This document shows, in pieces, positions 8,165 to 16,556 of a stretch of 36,373 nucleotides of DNA; positions within the stretch are counted from its first letter, which is position 1, and each line of letters opens with the position of its first letter. The stretch spans positions 1 through 36,373 of the forward strand of contig DWXJ01000066.1 of the NCBI GenBank assembly GCA_019119285.1, written 5' to 3'. Below the pieces are notes generated by a model. It did no database searches. It saw only the letters and a program-made list of their open reading frames with translations, and was not told the DNA's origin. Source of the stretch: Merdimonas faecigallinarum. Its GTDB lineage: Bacteria > Bacillota > Clostridia > Lachnospirales > Lachnospiraceae. The position numbers and the translations under genes are program-made.

Positions 8165-8208
8165 TTCCCGGAGATTTTTCCTGTTTTTTCACAGGACATC
8201 TCCGGGAA
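8165..8208 (-). terminator. terminator after the DegV-B3/4 unit
   Basis: An 11-bp stem (TTCCCGGAGAT/ATCTCCGGGAA) closes 4 bases past the stop codon of the B3/4 gene and is followed on the minus strand by TTTTT. Confidence 0.9.
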
Positions 8209-8211
8209 CAT

Positions 8212-8880
8212 TTATTCCGCGATCCAGCTTGTAAGGTCGGCTGCGCCGGCATATTGTTTCAGATACGTTTCTCCATATTCCATGGCTTTTTCCAATTCTT
8301 CTTTTCCGGAAAAGCAATAGATCAGCGTCAGGACTTCCTTCGTCTCTTCTGTGATCATGGCCCGTTCGGAATCACTGGTGGAACTTCCCACAGGGCCAAG
8401 TGCATCGGCCAGCACCGGCAGGTTCTCGATATGAACCTCCGCCTTGCCGATCCCTTTATAGGTCTCCCCCGGCTTGCCGGTCCGGAAGACCAGCTGCTCT
8501 CCCAGGCGGCTCACATCATAGGAGCCTACAGAAAAACCGGACCGGATGGAGATCAGATTATTGGCGTCCACCACCGTGTTCACTTCATACAGCCCTTTCC
8601 CCTGGCCGATCCTCCGGATCAGCGCTTCCGAGGAAACCCGGTAGCGGCTGGGATCCTTCCCGAATGCCTTGTAAGCGGCTCTGGACTCTTTGATATTGGG
8701 GATCTCATTGACCCCGTAATCAAAGATAGCATCCTTTACCTGTTTGTAAATCTCTTTTTTCAGATAGCTCCAAAGGGCTTCATTTTTCTGTTCTACGTTC
8801 ACCCGGTACCAGAAACATCCCACTTTTGTATCGGGCCACAATTCCTTCATAGCGGGATCGATCTTCAGTTCTTTTCTCAT
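8212..8880 (-). CDS. B3/4 (PheRS beta-like tRNA-binding) domain protein
   Basis: The 222-residue product resembles stand-alone B3/B4-domain proteins, which share the fold of the editing region of phenylalanyl-tRNA synthetase beta. Recognisable features are SRAAYKAFGKDPSRYRVSSE and the core NTVVDANNLISIRSGFSVGS. Some members hydrolyse mischarged aminoacyl-tRNA or act on free aminoacyl ligands, but the role of this subfamily is not firmly known. The start overlaps the stop of the DegV gene by one base (TAATG), so the two are coupled. A strong terminator follows the stop. Confidence 0.8.
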   Translation of the reverse strand: MRKELKIDPAMKELWPDTKVGCFWYRVNVEQKNEALWSYLKKEIYKQVKDAIFDYGVNEIPNIKESRAAYKAFGKDPSRYRVSSEALIRRIGQGKGLYEVNTVVDANNLISIRSGFSVGSYDVSRLGEQLVFRTGKPGETYKGIGKAEVHIENLPVLADALGPVGSSTSDSERAMITEETKEVLTLIYCFSGKEELEKAMEYGETYLKQYAGAADLTSWIAE

Positions 8881-9746
8881 TATCTGTGATCTCCCATGCA
8901 GAATACGGCTACTACGCCGGGGCCGGTGTGGCTTCCGATCACCGTACCGATATTGTTGATCAGGATATTGTCAATGCCCATCTTTTCACGGACCAGTCCG
9001 GCCACATATTCCGCGTCCTCCACGCAGTCGCCGTGGGTGATCATGACAATATCATTTTCCTTCCAGTTCTTTGCCTGCTCCACAGCCATATCCACGATCC
9101 TGTTAAGAGATTTCTTTCTTCCTCTTTCTTTTCCGATCACCTGGAGCTTTCCTTCATTATCCATATAAATCATGGGCTTGATCTTTACCATGGTGCCGAC
9201 CACAGCTGTCGCTTTGGAGATCCGGCCTCCCCGGTGCAGATGATTTAAGTCGTCCACGGTAACGTCGTGGCAGATATGTAATTTGTTCTCCTCTACCCAC
9301 TTGGCCACTTCTTCTATGGACATGCCTTCGCTCTTTCTCTTCAGCGCGTAATAAAGAAGCAGCGCTTCTCCTAAGCAGGCGCACAGGGTGTCGATGACGA
9401 TCACCTTCCGGTCCGGATACTCTTCTTTTAACTCTTCCGCCGCCATCATCATGCTGTTGCAGGTGCCGCTAAGTCCGGAAGAGAATGCCAGGTGAAGCAC
9501 GTCCTTTCCTTCTTTCAGGAAAGGCTCCAGCGCTTCCTTGGCCTGCTCCGGGTTGATCTGGGAAGTGGTGGCCATCTTCCCGTCCCGAAGCTTCTGGAAA
9601 AATTCTTTGGAGGACAGACCGTTCATATCTTCATAGGTCTCTCCGTCGATCGTATATTTCAGAGCAATGACCGGAACCTGTCTTTCCTCCAGCCATTCCT
9701 TGGGCAGATCTACCGTACTGTTTACTGTAATCACAAATTCACTCAT
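8880..9746 (-). CDS. DegV family fatty-acid-binding protein
   Basis: The 288-residue product has the DegV fold. Features are the N-terminal strand and loop (FVITVNSTVDLPKEW), the lipid head-group region (AFSSGLSGTCNSMMMAAEEL), HRGGRISKATAVVGTMVKIK and a C-terminal HTGPGVVAVF. DegV/FakB proteins bind a fatty acid and can present it to the kinase FakA; no kinase partner is encoded here. I chose the ATG at 9746 because GGAGG lies seven bases upstream. A 19-residue in-frame extension to 9803 has no ribosome site and runs into the gerA end. It is coupled to the downstream B3/4 gene. Confidence 0.93.
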   Translation of the reverse strand: MSEFVITVNSTVDLPKEWLEERQVPVIALKYTIDGETYEDMNGLSSKEFFQKLRDGKMATTSQINPEQAKEALEPFLKEGKDVLHLAFSSGLSGTCNSMMMAAEELKEEYPDRKVIVIDTLCACLGEALLLYYALKRKSEGMSIEEVAKWVEENKLHICHDVTVDDLNHLHRGGRISKATAVVGTMVKIKPMIYMDNEGKLQVIGKERGRKKSLNRIVDMAVEQAKNWKENDIVMITHGDCVEDAEYVAGLVREKMGIDNILINNIGTVIGSHTGPGVVAVFCMGDHR

Positions 9747-9779
9747 GACCAATCCTCCTTGGGTAACAATTTCTAACCC

Positions 9780-9808
9780 ATTATACCACCCTTTTTCTGT
9801 CAATTCAA
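9780..9808 (-). promoter_or_regulatory. promoter of the DegV gene
   Basis: TTGAAT (9808-9803), 17 bases, TATAAT (9785-9780). The -35 overlaps the 3' end of the upstream germination gene, so DegV can be expressed separately from it. Confidence 0.7.
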
Positions 9809-11221
9809 TTTCACATTCAGATAATTCCGCCCGGACAGAGTTTTATTGAAACAAATACTTAACACCACGATCACGAAACCGGCCGCAAATCCGATCCAGT
9901 TCAAAAGAGCCGTCAGGATCAGAAGTTCCAGACGCATAAATTTCAGGGCATATCCCAGTTCAAAATTGGGCTGTGTATAATTGGCCACAGCCACAAATGC
10001 CATATACAGCATCACTTCAGAATTAAACCAGCCGGACTGTACGGAAAATTCTCCCATCACAAGGCCGGCGATCACACTTAAGGGCGTGCTTAACATCGTA
10101 GGCGTGCTCATGGCCGCAAGCCGCAGTCCGTCAATGGCGATCTCCAGCATCAGAAGCTGAAAGATAATGGGAATGTTGACTTCTCCCTTTACCATCACAA
10201 AATCAAATACTTCCGGGATCCACCGGGGATTCTGTACAAACAAAAGAAAAACCGGCGTGAGAAATACGGTCATCAAAGTGATCAGCCCTCTGGCCGTCTT
10301 CAGATAGAGATTGGTGAGGGTCGGGAAATAATAGTCATTGGCCTCCTCGATCACATCAAAGATCGAAGTAGGCAGGATCATGGCAGACGGGGAATTGTCC
10401 ACCAGGATCACGATCTTTCCCTCCAGCAGACAGGCAGCCGCCGTGTCCGGACGCTCGGTATACTTGAATTTGGGAAATGGATTGTACCATTTGCGCCGGA
10501 ACAGGCATTCCGCAAGGCTCTGCTGATTCATCCGAAGATCGTCCGCCCGGATCTCTGCGATCCGCCGCTTCACATTGAGAAGCAGCTCCCGGTCCACCCG
10601 GTCGCTCATGTAACACACCGCCACGTCTGTACGGGAACTGTCCCCCACTTCTTTCATCTCCATCACCAGATGGGGATCCCGGATCCTGCGCCGCATCAGC
10701 GCCGTATTGAATACAATGGTTTCCACGAATCCGTCCCTGGATCCCCGGAGGGACTTATCCTTAGCCGGTTCATCCACGCCCCTGGCCGGGTAGGTGCGGC
10801 AGTCAATGGCAATGCATCCTTCGTATCCGTCGATAAACAGACAGGTGACTCCGGATAAAAGGTTGCGGATCACTGCGTCAAAATCTTCCAGCACCTCCAC
10901 CTCCACATAGGGAACCCCGATCCGGGTAAACTGCTGGGCGTCTGCCGGCATCTCTTCTTCTTTGATCTTCATCATGGAATCCATCACCTTGAGCATGACC
11001 TCATCCTTGGTAAATCCGTCTATAAAATAAAAGGTTGCCATCCGGCCACCGATCAGAAGATCTCTCTTTACCAGGTCAAAGCTTTCCTGCACCGGCAGGA
11101 TCTGATTCATATAGCCGGCATTCTCCTCCCTGGACCCGCCGATCTTCGTATGTTTCAGTTTTTCCCTCTCTTCTTCTTTCTTCCTCATCCGGGACTGCTG
11201 CTTTTCCTTTTTATCTGCCAT
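9800..11221 (-). CDS. GerA/SpoVAF-family spore germination protein
   Basis: The 473-residue product has a long hydrophilic N-terminal part (to about residue 295), with DGYEGCIAIDCRTYPARG and the NPFPKFKYTERPDTAAACLLEG stretch of GerA A-subunits. About five membrane segments follow (ARGLITLMTVFLTPVFLLFV, LLILTALLNWIGFAAGFVIV). The motif RLAAMSTPTMLSTPLSVIAG resembles SpoVAF more than nutrient-receptor A subunits. These proteins sit in the spore inner membrane and help nutrient-triggered germination. No B or C receptor subunit and no spoVA genes are adjacent. The N-terminus is unusually charged (MADKKEKQQSRMRKKEEER). A weak sporulation-type -10 (CATAATT) lies upstream, unproven. Confidence 0.88.
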   Translation of the reverse strand: MADKKEKQQSRMRKKEEEREKLKHTKIGGSREENAGYMNQILPVQESFDLVKRDLLIGGRMATFYFIDGFTKDEVMLKVMDSMMKIKEEEMPADAQQFTRIGVPYVEVEVLEDFDAVIRNLLSGVTCLFIDGYEGCIAIDCRTYPARGVDEPAKDKSLRGSRDGFVETIVFNTALMRRRIRDPHLVMEMKEVGDSSRTDVAVCYMSDRVDRELLLNVKRRIAEIRADDLRMNQQSLAECLFRRKWYNPFPKFKYTERPDTAAACLLEGKIVILVDNSPSAMILPTSIFDVIEEANDYYFPTLTNLYLKTARGLITLMTVFLTPVFLLFVQNPRWIPEVFDFVMVKGEVNIPIIFQLLMLEIAIDGLRLAAMSTPTMLSTPLSVIAGLVMGEFSVQSGWFNSEVMLYMAFVAVANYTQPNFELGYALKFMRLELLILTALLNWIGFAAGFVIVVLSICFNKTLSGRNYLNVKLN

Positions 11222-11333
11222 GGTGGTTCCCCGCCTTTCTGCTTTGCGCGGCTTTTCGCCGACCCATTCTCTTCTGATAAAACAGTATGTCCGGATCTGT
11301 CTGGAATTATGTATTTTTCTTGTAATGGTTCAT

Positions 11334-11849
11334 CTATTTTGTGGTGCTTCCGAATCCACCGTTTCGGATCCCTTGCGCATCGTCATCTGCCGTAATGCCA
11401 TACTCCACAAAGATTCCCTGCATAAATCCGGTTCCGGCGGCTAATTCCACCGTCTTTCCTTCTTTGCTGTCGTTGGTGATCTTTGCGAAAATATGCCCTT
11501 CGTTATCAGAACCGTAATAGTCACTGTCAATGATGCCCACGGTATTATTCAGCTGCAGACGGTACTTGAATCCCAGTCCGCTTCTCGGATAGCACTTCAG
11601 CACCCAGTCCAGGTCCATTTTTACACGGATTCCGGTAGGGATCTTTACCGTCTCTCCCGGCGCAAGAGTTATGGATACCGGAGTATAGAAGTCATATCCC
11701 GCGGATCCTGCGGTCGCCCGCCTGGGCAGGCAGATCCTGTCATAAATCTCCCGGATCTCTGTTTCCGGCGCCGCGCCGAACGCATCCTGATATCCTTCCA
11801 GGAACTGTCCGAAGCTTACTTTCTCAAACTGTGCGATTCTTTTTGCCAT
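11334..11849 (-). CDS. dut: dUTP diphosphatase (dUTPase)
   Basis: The 171-residue trimeric-type dUTPase converts dUTP to dUMP and pyrophosphate, keeping uracil out of DNA and feeding dTMP synthesis. The five motifs appear in order: AGSAGYDFY, PRSGLGFKY, GIIDSDYYG (with the catalytic Asp), AGTGFMQGIFVEYG and the C-terminal RNGGFGSTTK. An N-terminal extension of about 45 residues precedes motif 1. It lies 18 bases after the ATPase gene of the Trp transporter with no terminator between, so it may be partly expressed from the Trp T-box promoter. Confidence 0.95.
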   Translation of the reverse strand: MAKRIAQFEKVSFGQFLEGYQDAFGAAPETEIREIYDRICLPRRATAGSAGYDFYTPVSITLAPGETVKIPTGIRVKMDLDWVLKCYPRSGLGFKYRLQLNNTVGIIDSDYYGSDNEGHIFAKITNDSKEGKTVELAAGTGFMQGIFVEYGITADDDAQGIRNGGFGSTTK

Positions 11850-11867
11850 TTCACATTCTCCTGTTCT

Positions 11868-12641
11868 CTAGTTTCCACACTCAATACTGATCTCATTAAA
11901 GAGAGTCAGCACGTCTTCTACGGATACCGCCTGCTTTTCCTCTCCCTTTTTATCCAGGATCACCGTGCCTTCGTGCATCATGATCAGACGGTCGCCGTAC
12001 TCTACCGCGTATCTTAAATTGTGTGTCACCATGATGGTGGTCAGCTTCTTTTCCCGCACGATCCGGTCTGTCAGTTCCATGATCAGATCCGCCGTCTTGG
12101 GATCCAGGGCCGCCGTGTGTTCATCCAGGATCAGGAATTCAATGGGCGTCATGGTGGACATCAGAAGCGCCATGGCCTGGCGCTGTCCGCCGGAAAGCGC
12201 CCCCACCTTCACATCCAGTTTATCCTCCAGGCCAAGACCCAGCCAGGAGAGCTGCTCCCTGTAAAAATTAATGCGGGCCTTATTGGTGCCTCTTCCCAGT
12301 CCGTACAGCTTTCCTTTATTGTCTGCCAGAGACATATTTTCCAGGATCGTCATGGACGGACAGGTCCCCATAGCCGGATTCTGATAAACTCTTCCGATTT
12401 TTGCGTTTCTCTTAAATTCTTTTTCCTTTGTAATATCCCTGCCTCCCATCAGGATCTGTCCCGACTCCGCCGGGATGCTCCCGCAGATAATGTTCAGCAT
12501 GGAGGTTTTTCCGGAACCATTGCTTCCCACCACGGAGAGGAACTCTCCTTTTTCAATGGTCAGGTCAAATCCTTTAAACAGGCACATTTCATTGATGGTT
12601 CCCGGATTATAATATTTACTGATTCCTTTTAATTCAAGCAT
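11868..12641 (-). CDS. trpZ: tryptophan (TrpXYZ-type) ABC transporter ATPase
   Basis: The 257-residue ATPase has Walker A (GSNGSGKTS), Q-loop (VYQNPAMGTCPSM), signature (LSGGQRQ), Walker B (FLILDEHTAALD) and H-loop (MVTHNLRYA). DEHTAALDPKTA is typical of the COG1101 class that works with COG2984/COG4120 partners. It powers import by the permease encoded just upstream (8-base overlap). The substrate is assigned from the T-box that controls the operon, which carries a UGG (Trp) specifier, and from the trpXYZ transporters predicted in other Firmicutes. Confidence 0.9.
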   Translation of the reverse strand: MLELKGISKYYNPGTINEMCLFKGFDLTIEKGEFLSVVGSNGSGKTSMLNIICGSIPAESGQILMGGRDITKEKEFKRNAKIGRVYQNPAMGTCPSMTILENMSLADNKGKLYGLGRGTNKARINFYREQLSWLGLGLEDKLDVKVGALSGGQRQAMALLMSTMTPIEFLILDEHTAALDPKTADLIMELTDRIVREKKLTTIMVTHNLRYAVEYGDRLIMMHEGTVILDKKGEEKQAVSVEDVLTLFNEISIECGN

Positions 12642-13515
12642 CTGCCTTCACCTTCTTCTTTCTTTCCATACTGATCAGCAAAATGATCAGGAAAAGCACT
12701 GCTGTGATCAGCTTCATGGCCTGGGGCTCGAAGCTTCGAAGCGCTATGGCCACACATGCCTTGTAGATCACAGAACCGATCAGTACCGCGGAGGTTGCTT
12801 TCAAAAGCGTTACCTTGCGGAACAGGCTGGTGCCGATGATCACGCTTGCCAGACCGATGACAATGGCTCCGGTTCCGCTGGAGATCTCAAACACCCGCTC
12901 CTCCTGGGCAAAAACACAGCCGGCCAGGGACACCAGGCCGTTTGCAATAGCCAGACCTAAGATCTTCACATTTCCCTGATCCTTTGCAAGGGAGGTAACC
13001 AGCACCGCATTGTCTCCGACCGCTCTTAACAGAAAACCGGACTTCGTCTTTAAGTACAGATCCAGGATCACCTTGCAGACAATGGTAAGAAGGAAGATCA
13101 GGATCAATGTGGTATAAGGCGAAAGCGCCTTGGGGATCAGTCCTTCGATCCGGTCGTTCTTAAAAATGGTCTCCTGGGAGAACAGCGGTACATTGGAAGT
13201 TCCTGCAATGTAAAGATTGATGGACCACAAAGCCGTCATCATAATGATACCGGACAACAGATCCCTTACCTTTCCTTTTACATGGATCAGTCCCGTGCAG
13301 ATTCCTGCCAGGACGCCTGCCAGAAAGGCGATCGGAAGAGTCAGATACGGATCCATGCCTCTGGTGATGAGAGCGGCTGTTACCGCCGCTCCCAGAGGAA
13401 AACTTCCGTCTACAGTAAGATCCGGAAAATCCAGGATCTTGTATGTGATATAAACTCCCAGTGCAAGGATCCCGTAGATCAGGCCCTGCTCCAGTATGGT
13501 AATGAAAAAGTTCAT
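12634..13515 (-). CDS. trpY: tryptophan (TrpXYZ-type) ABC transporter permease
   Basis: The 293-residue integral membrane protein has eight or nine hydrophobic segments of the COG4120/BPD_transp_2 family (GILALGVYITYKILDFPDLT; FLLRAVGDNAVLVTSLAKDQ). It forms the membrane channel between the lipoprotein and the ATPase. It sits 18 bases after the lipoprotein gene and overlaps the ATPase gene by 8 bases. AGGAGGC precedes the ATG. Family membership is clear; the tryptophan assignment rests on the UGG T-box. Confidence 0.9.
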   Translation of the reverse strand: MNFFITILEQGLIYGILALGVYITYKILDFPDLTVDGSFPLGAAVTAALITRGMDPYLTLPIAFLAGVLAGICTGLIHVKGKVRDLLSGIIMMTALWSINLYIAGTSNVPLFSQETIFKNDRIEGLIPKALSPYTTLILIFLLTIVCKVILDLYLKTKSGFLLRAVGDNAVLVTSLAKDQGNVKILGLAIANGLVSLAGCVFAQEERVFEISSGTGAIVIGLASVIIGTSLFRKVTLLKATSAVLIGSVIYKACVAIALRSFEPQAMKLITAVLFLIILLISMERKKKVKADA

Positions 13516-13533
13516 GAAAATGCCTCCTAGTGT

Positions 13534-14547
13534 TTACTCCGCGGTGATCTCGTCAAAGTTTTCTACCGCAGAGGATATTAATGCTTCCGGAATGGTAATG
13601 CCAAGATTTTCCGCCACTTTGGTATTCACATAGAATCCGGGTTCTGTGATCACTTCGCTGGCCATCTCGGAAGCCTCTTTTTCTCCTTTGAGGATCTGGG
13701 CCGCCATCTTGCCGGTCTGCTCGCCAAGGGCGATATAGTCGATCCCCTCTGCAGCCAGACATCCGATCTTCACCTGCTCGATCTCGCTTCCAAATACCGG
13801 AACCTTCTGCTCATTTGCCTTCTCCAGAATGGTAGGAAGAGAAGCTACCACCGTGTTGTCTGTCAGGTTGGTGATGCAGTCCACCTTGCTTAACAGATCG
13901 TCTGCAGCCAGAGCCACGTCCGCTGTGGTGGAGATGCCTGTAGTCACCAGTTCAAATCCATAATCTCCTGCCAGAGCTTCGTATTCTTCAATGGCAGATA
14001 CCGAATTGGCCTCGCTGGTCGTATACATGATTCCCAGGGTTTTTGCGTCCGGAAGGATCTCCCGCATCATTTTCAACTGTTCCTCAATAGGCAGTTTATC
14101 CGAAGTTCCTGTCACATTGCCTACCGGCATGCCGTCCGCATCGGTCAGTTCCGCAGCCTCTGTATCGGTAACTGCTGTATAAACCACCGGAATATCTGTA
14201 TCCATGGCCGCATTGTATGCGCTCTGTGCACTGGGCGTTGCGATGGCGCAGATCAGATCCACACCGGAAGACACGAAGCTGTCGGAAATCTGTCCTGTGG
14301 TTCCCATGTCAGAAGCCGCGTTCTGATAATCCACCGTCAGATTCTCTCCTTCCACGATCCCTTCTGCCTCAAGGCCAGCCAGGAAACCTTCCCTGCAGTT
14401 ATCCAGAGAACCATGCTCTGCAAACTGGGAGATCCCGATGGTATAACCGTCTTCTCCGCCGCTTTCGGAAGATCCGGAGCCGCATCCTGCCGCCATCACT
14501 GCTGTCATCGCTGTTACCAAAAGTCCTGCCATTAATTTCTTCTTCAT
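13534..14547 (-). CDS. trpX: tryptophan ABC transporter substrate-binding lipoprotein
   Basis: The 337-residue COG2984 lipoprotein starts with a signal peptide (MKKKLMAGLLVTAMTAVMAA) and lipobox AAGC, so it is anchored outside the membrane. A Gly/Ser linker and a two-lobe binding fold follow (YTIGISQFAEHGSLDNCREG). I chose the ATG at 14547 because AAGGAG lies 8 bases upstream; a 16-residue upstream extension has no ribosome site. It is the first gene of the trpXYZ-dut unit. It is regulated by the T-box at 14656-14935, so uptake should rise when uncharged tRNA-Trp accumulates. Confidence 0.92.
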   Translation of the reverse strand: MKKKLMAGLLVTAMTAVMAAGCGSGSSESGGEDGYTIGISQFAEHGSLDNCREGFLAGLEAEGIVEGENLTVDYQNAASDMGTTGQISDSFVSSGVDLICAIATPSAQSAYNAAMDTDIPVVYTAVTDTEAAELTDADGMPVGNVTGTSDKLPIEEQLKMMREILPDAKTLGIMYTTSEANSVSAIEEYEALAGDYGFELVTTGISTTADVALAADDLLSKVDCITNLTDNTVVASLPTILEKANEQKVPVFGSEIEQVKIGCLAAEGIDYIALGEQTGKMAAQILKGEKEASEMASEVITEPGFYVNTKVAENLGITIPEALISSAVENFDEITAE

Positions 14548-14655
14548 AATTTTGTCTCCTTTTCTTTTTTTGATGCGAGATGCGTTTGCCAGCATCCCGG
14601 ATTGTTAGGAGAGAAAATAGATCCGGACGGCGCCGCCATGTTATAACCGTGTTAT

Positions 14656-14935
14656 GAAATAAAAAACCGCCTCAAACATAAGGTTTGAGGCGGTAATATA
14701 ATCATATCATCGCGGTACCACTCAAATTGACGAATCGTCCACTTTTCTCATGTACTAACATACACTCCTGATTGATAACGGGTTCGGTTCCCGACAAACC
14801 GTACTCTCCGAAGATTTCAGGCCGCCCTCGAAAGTCCATTCACTGACCGGATCCATACGGCAATCCCACCGCCTGCCGCTCTCTTTGACTTCTCTAGATC
14901 AGCTACTACTCTTTCTCATCGGTTTTTCTTTTTAC
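14656..14935 (-). promoter_or_regulatory. T-box leader, tryptophan-specific
   Basis: The T-box core, GAGTGGTACCGCG (within 14728-14711), and a downstream terminator are both present. In Stem I, a helix GAAAG/CTTTC lies below a loop with AGTAG on the 5' side and GAATGGA on the 3' side, and CTGA/TCAG closes it above. This is the specifier loop, and the codon after GAA is UGG (14838-14836), i.e. Trp. Uncharged tRNA-Trp would stabilise the antiterminator and switch on trpXYZ. The UGGU bulge can pair with the tRNA 3' end, with G-U at the discriminator if it is G. Confidence 0.93.
14666..14694 (-). terminator. T-box regulated terminator before trpX
   Basis: An 11-bp GC-rich stem (ACCGCCTCAAA and its complement) followed on the minus strand by TTTTTTATTT. 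It is the off-state structure of the Trp T-box. Confidence 0.93.
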
Positions 14936-14942
14936 ACGTATT

Positions 14943-14971
14943 ACTTTAATTCAACAAAGTACATTTGTCAA
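14943..14971 (-). promoter_or_regulatory. promoter of the trpXYZ T-box transcript
   Basis: TTGACA (14971-14966), 17 bases, TAAAGT (14948-14943), placed just before the T-box. Confidence 0.8.
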
Positions 14972-15002
14972 GACAAAGTTTGTTAAATGTTTCTGTTATC
15001 TG

Positions 15003-16403
15003 TTATTTCTTACTCTTAATAACCGGAACCGGAGTCTCATCCTTCATATCCAGGTTATTGATGTATTTCTTGGTTTCACGAACAATCTCATTGGACAGCA
15101 GCAGAACCGCTATCAGGTTCGGTACGGCCATGAAGGCGTTCAGGGTATCGGCGATCAGCCATACCAGGTCAAGAGCTACAACCGGAGCGATCACTGCAAC
15201 TGCGATGTACAGGCAGCGGTATCCGATCAGGACGCCTTTACCAAATCTTCCTGCAAAGTATTCCACGCAGCGCTCACCGTAATATGCCCATCCGAGAATG
15301 GTGGAGTAAGCGAAAGTGATGATACCAAGAGTCAGGATCAACGGGCCAAGAACCGGGATCTGTCCGAATGCCAGAGAAGTCAGGATACCGCCGTCTGTTA
15401 CTTCGTCTGCATTGATGTTCGGGTTCTTCATAATGGTCGTTACCAGTACAAGACCAGTCATCAGACAAACAACTACTGTATCCCAGAAAGTACCGGTAGA
15501 GGATACCAGCGCCTGACGAACCGGGTTTCTGGTCTGAGCCGCTGCAGCTGCGATAGGAGCAGAACCCATACCAGATTCATTGGAGAACAGACCTCTTGCA
15601 ATACCAAAACGCATCGCCATCAGGATACCTGTACCAACCAGACCGCCGGCTGCCGCGCCAGGTGTGAATGCAAGTCTGCAGATCGTTGCGATCGCAGGAA
15701 TGATAAAGTCATAATTCATGCCAAGGATGATAAGACATCCCAGCACGTAGAAGATGGCCATGAAAGGAACCAGCTTCTCACATACGTTTGCAATAGATTT
15801 AATTCCGCCGAAAATAACGAAAGCGGTAAGAGCAGCGATCACGATACCGACTGCCAGCGGAGGAATATTAAAGTTCTCGTTTGCAACAGTTGCGATGGCA
15901 TTTACCTGTGTCGCACATCCGATACCGAAGGATGCAAGACCTGCCAGGATCGCAAACAGCATACCGAGCCACTTCATGTTCAGTCCGCGTTCCAGTGCGT
16001 AGAAAGCACCGCCCTGCATACGTCCGTCTTCTGTCTTCACTCTGTATTTTACAGCGATCAGTGATTCTGAATATTTGGTAGCAATTCCGAATACACCACT
16101 GAGCCAGATCCAAAGAACCGCTCCGGGGCCGCCCATGGCGATGGCCGTACCGACACCGATGATGTTACCGGTACCAATGGTAGCGGCAAGAGCCGTGGTC
16201 AGCGCTCCGAACTGGGATACTTCACCTTCTGCCTCCGGGTCCTTGGTTACGGAAAGCTTAATACCTTTTCCGATGGAGTGTCTCTGAATGAATCCTGTCC
16301 GGAACGTCATAAAAACATGGGTTCCAAGAAGCAGGATGATCATAGGCCAGCCCCAGACTACACCGTTGACTGTTGTCACAACATTGTTAATGGCATCAAA
16401 CAT
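15003..16403 (-). CDS. alanine/glycine:cation symporter (AGCS family)
   Basis: The 466-residue Na+-coupled amino acid carrier has about ten membrane segments and the family motifs QFGALTTALAATIGTGNIIG (Na+ site region), FGIARGLFSNESGMGSAPIA and GPGAVLWIWLSGVFG. It imports alanine or glycine across the cytoplasmic membrane. I chose the ATG at 16403 (MFDAINNVVTTVNGVVWG), which matches the family's usual N-terminus and follows GGGGG nine bases upstream. The open frame extends 52 codons further, but through the promoter-proximal leader. It has its own promoter at 16528-16556. No terminator is obvious downstream; the Trp promoter follows directly. Confidence 0.95.
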   Translation of the reverse strand: MFDAINNVVTTVNGVVWGWPMIILLLGTHVFMTFRTGFIQRHSIGKGIKLSVTKDPEAEGEVSQFGALTTALAATIGTGNIIGVGTAIAMGGPGAVLWIWLSGVFGIATKYSESLIAVKYRVKTEDGRMQGGAFYALERGLNMKWLGMLFAILAGLASFGIGCATQVNAIATVANENFNIPPLAVGIVIAALTAFVIFGGIKSIANVCEKLVPFMAIFYVLGCLIILGMNYDFIIPAIATICRLAFTPGAAAGGLVGTGILMAMRFGIARGLFSNESGMGSAPIAAAAAQTRNPVRQALVSSTGTFWDTVVVCLMTGLVLVTTIMKNPNINADEVTDGGILTSLAFGQIPVLGPLILTLGIITFAYSTILGWAYYGERCVEYFAGRFGKGVLIGYRCLYIAVAVIAPVVALDLVWLIADTLNAFMAVPNLIAVLLLSNEIVRETKKYINNLDMKDETPVPVIKSKK

Positions 16404-16407
16404 AAAT

Positions 16408-16479
16408 TCAAGCCCCCTTTTCTTTTCTCTTTTCCTTTGTCTGTACATGTTTTGTTGAAATGTTACTATATCCGCGCAA
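16408..16479 (-). CDS. possible 23-residue leader peptide, TTG start
   Basis: A near-perfect Shine-Dalgarno (GGAAGGAGGT, 16498-16489) lies 9 bases before TTG at 16479. That frame runs 23 codons (LRGYSNISTKHVQTKEKRKE, then KGA) to a TGA only four bases before the symporter ATG. No other start codon uses this ribosome site. It could be a leader peptide coupled to the symporter, or the ribosome site could serve only as a regulatory element. The peptide shows no run of alanine or glycine codons, so it is not a classical amino-acid attenuator. Confidence 0.3.
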   Translation of the reverse strand: MRGYSNISTKHVQTKEKRKEKGA

Positions 16480-16511
16480 GAGAACCTTACCTCCTTCCGC
16501 AGTTCTCCCGC
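16476..16511 (-). promoter_or_regulatory. leader hairpin with a Shine-Dalgarno in its loop
   Basis: On the minus strand GCGGGAGAAC pairs with GTTCTCTTGC (10 bp, two G-U) around a 16-base loop containing GGAAGGAGGT. It lies in the 5' leader of the symporter gene, about 75 bases before its ATG. No known riboswitch class was recognised. Confidence 0.5.
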
Positions 16512-16527
16512 CTTCAATCTTAGCTTC

Positions 16528-16556
16528 ATTCTACATGAATATATTGAAAATAGCAA
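16528..16556 (-). promoter_or_regulatory. promoter of the AGCS symporter
   Basis: TTGCTA (16556-16551), 17 bases, TAGAAT (16533-16528), giving a leader of roughly 120 bases before the ATG at 16403. Between this and the metA terminator (16557-16686) I see only AT-rich sequence. Confidence 0.6.

Noticed and set aside
9747..9803. N-terminal extension of DegV
   Set aside because: GGAGG and family alignment place the start at 9746. Similar unsupported extensions were trimmed at 14548-14595, 16404-16559, 18155-18220 and 20689-20721.
16404..16533. Glycine riboswitch before the alanine/glycine symporter
   Set aside because: The leader lacks the conserved glycine aptamer core segments; only the single hairpin at 16476-16511 is seen.
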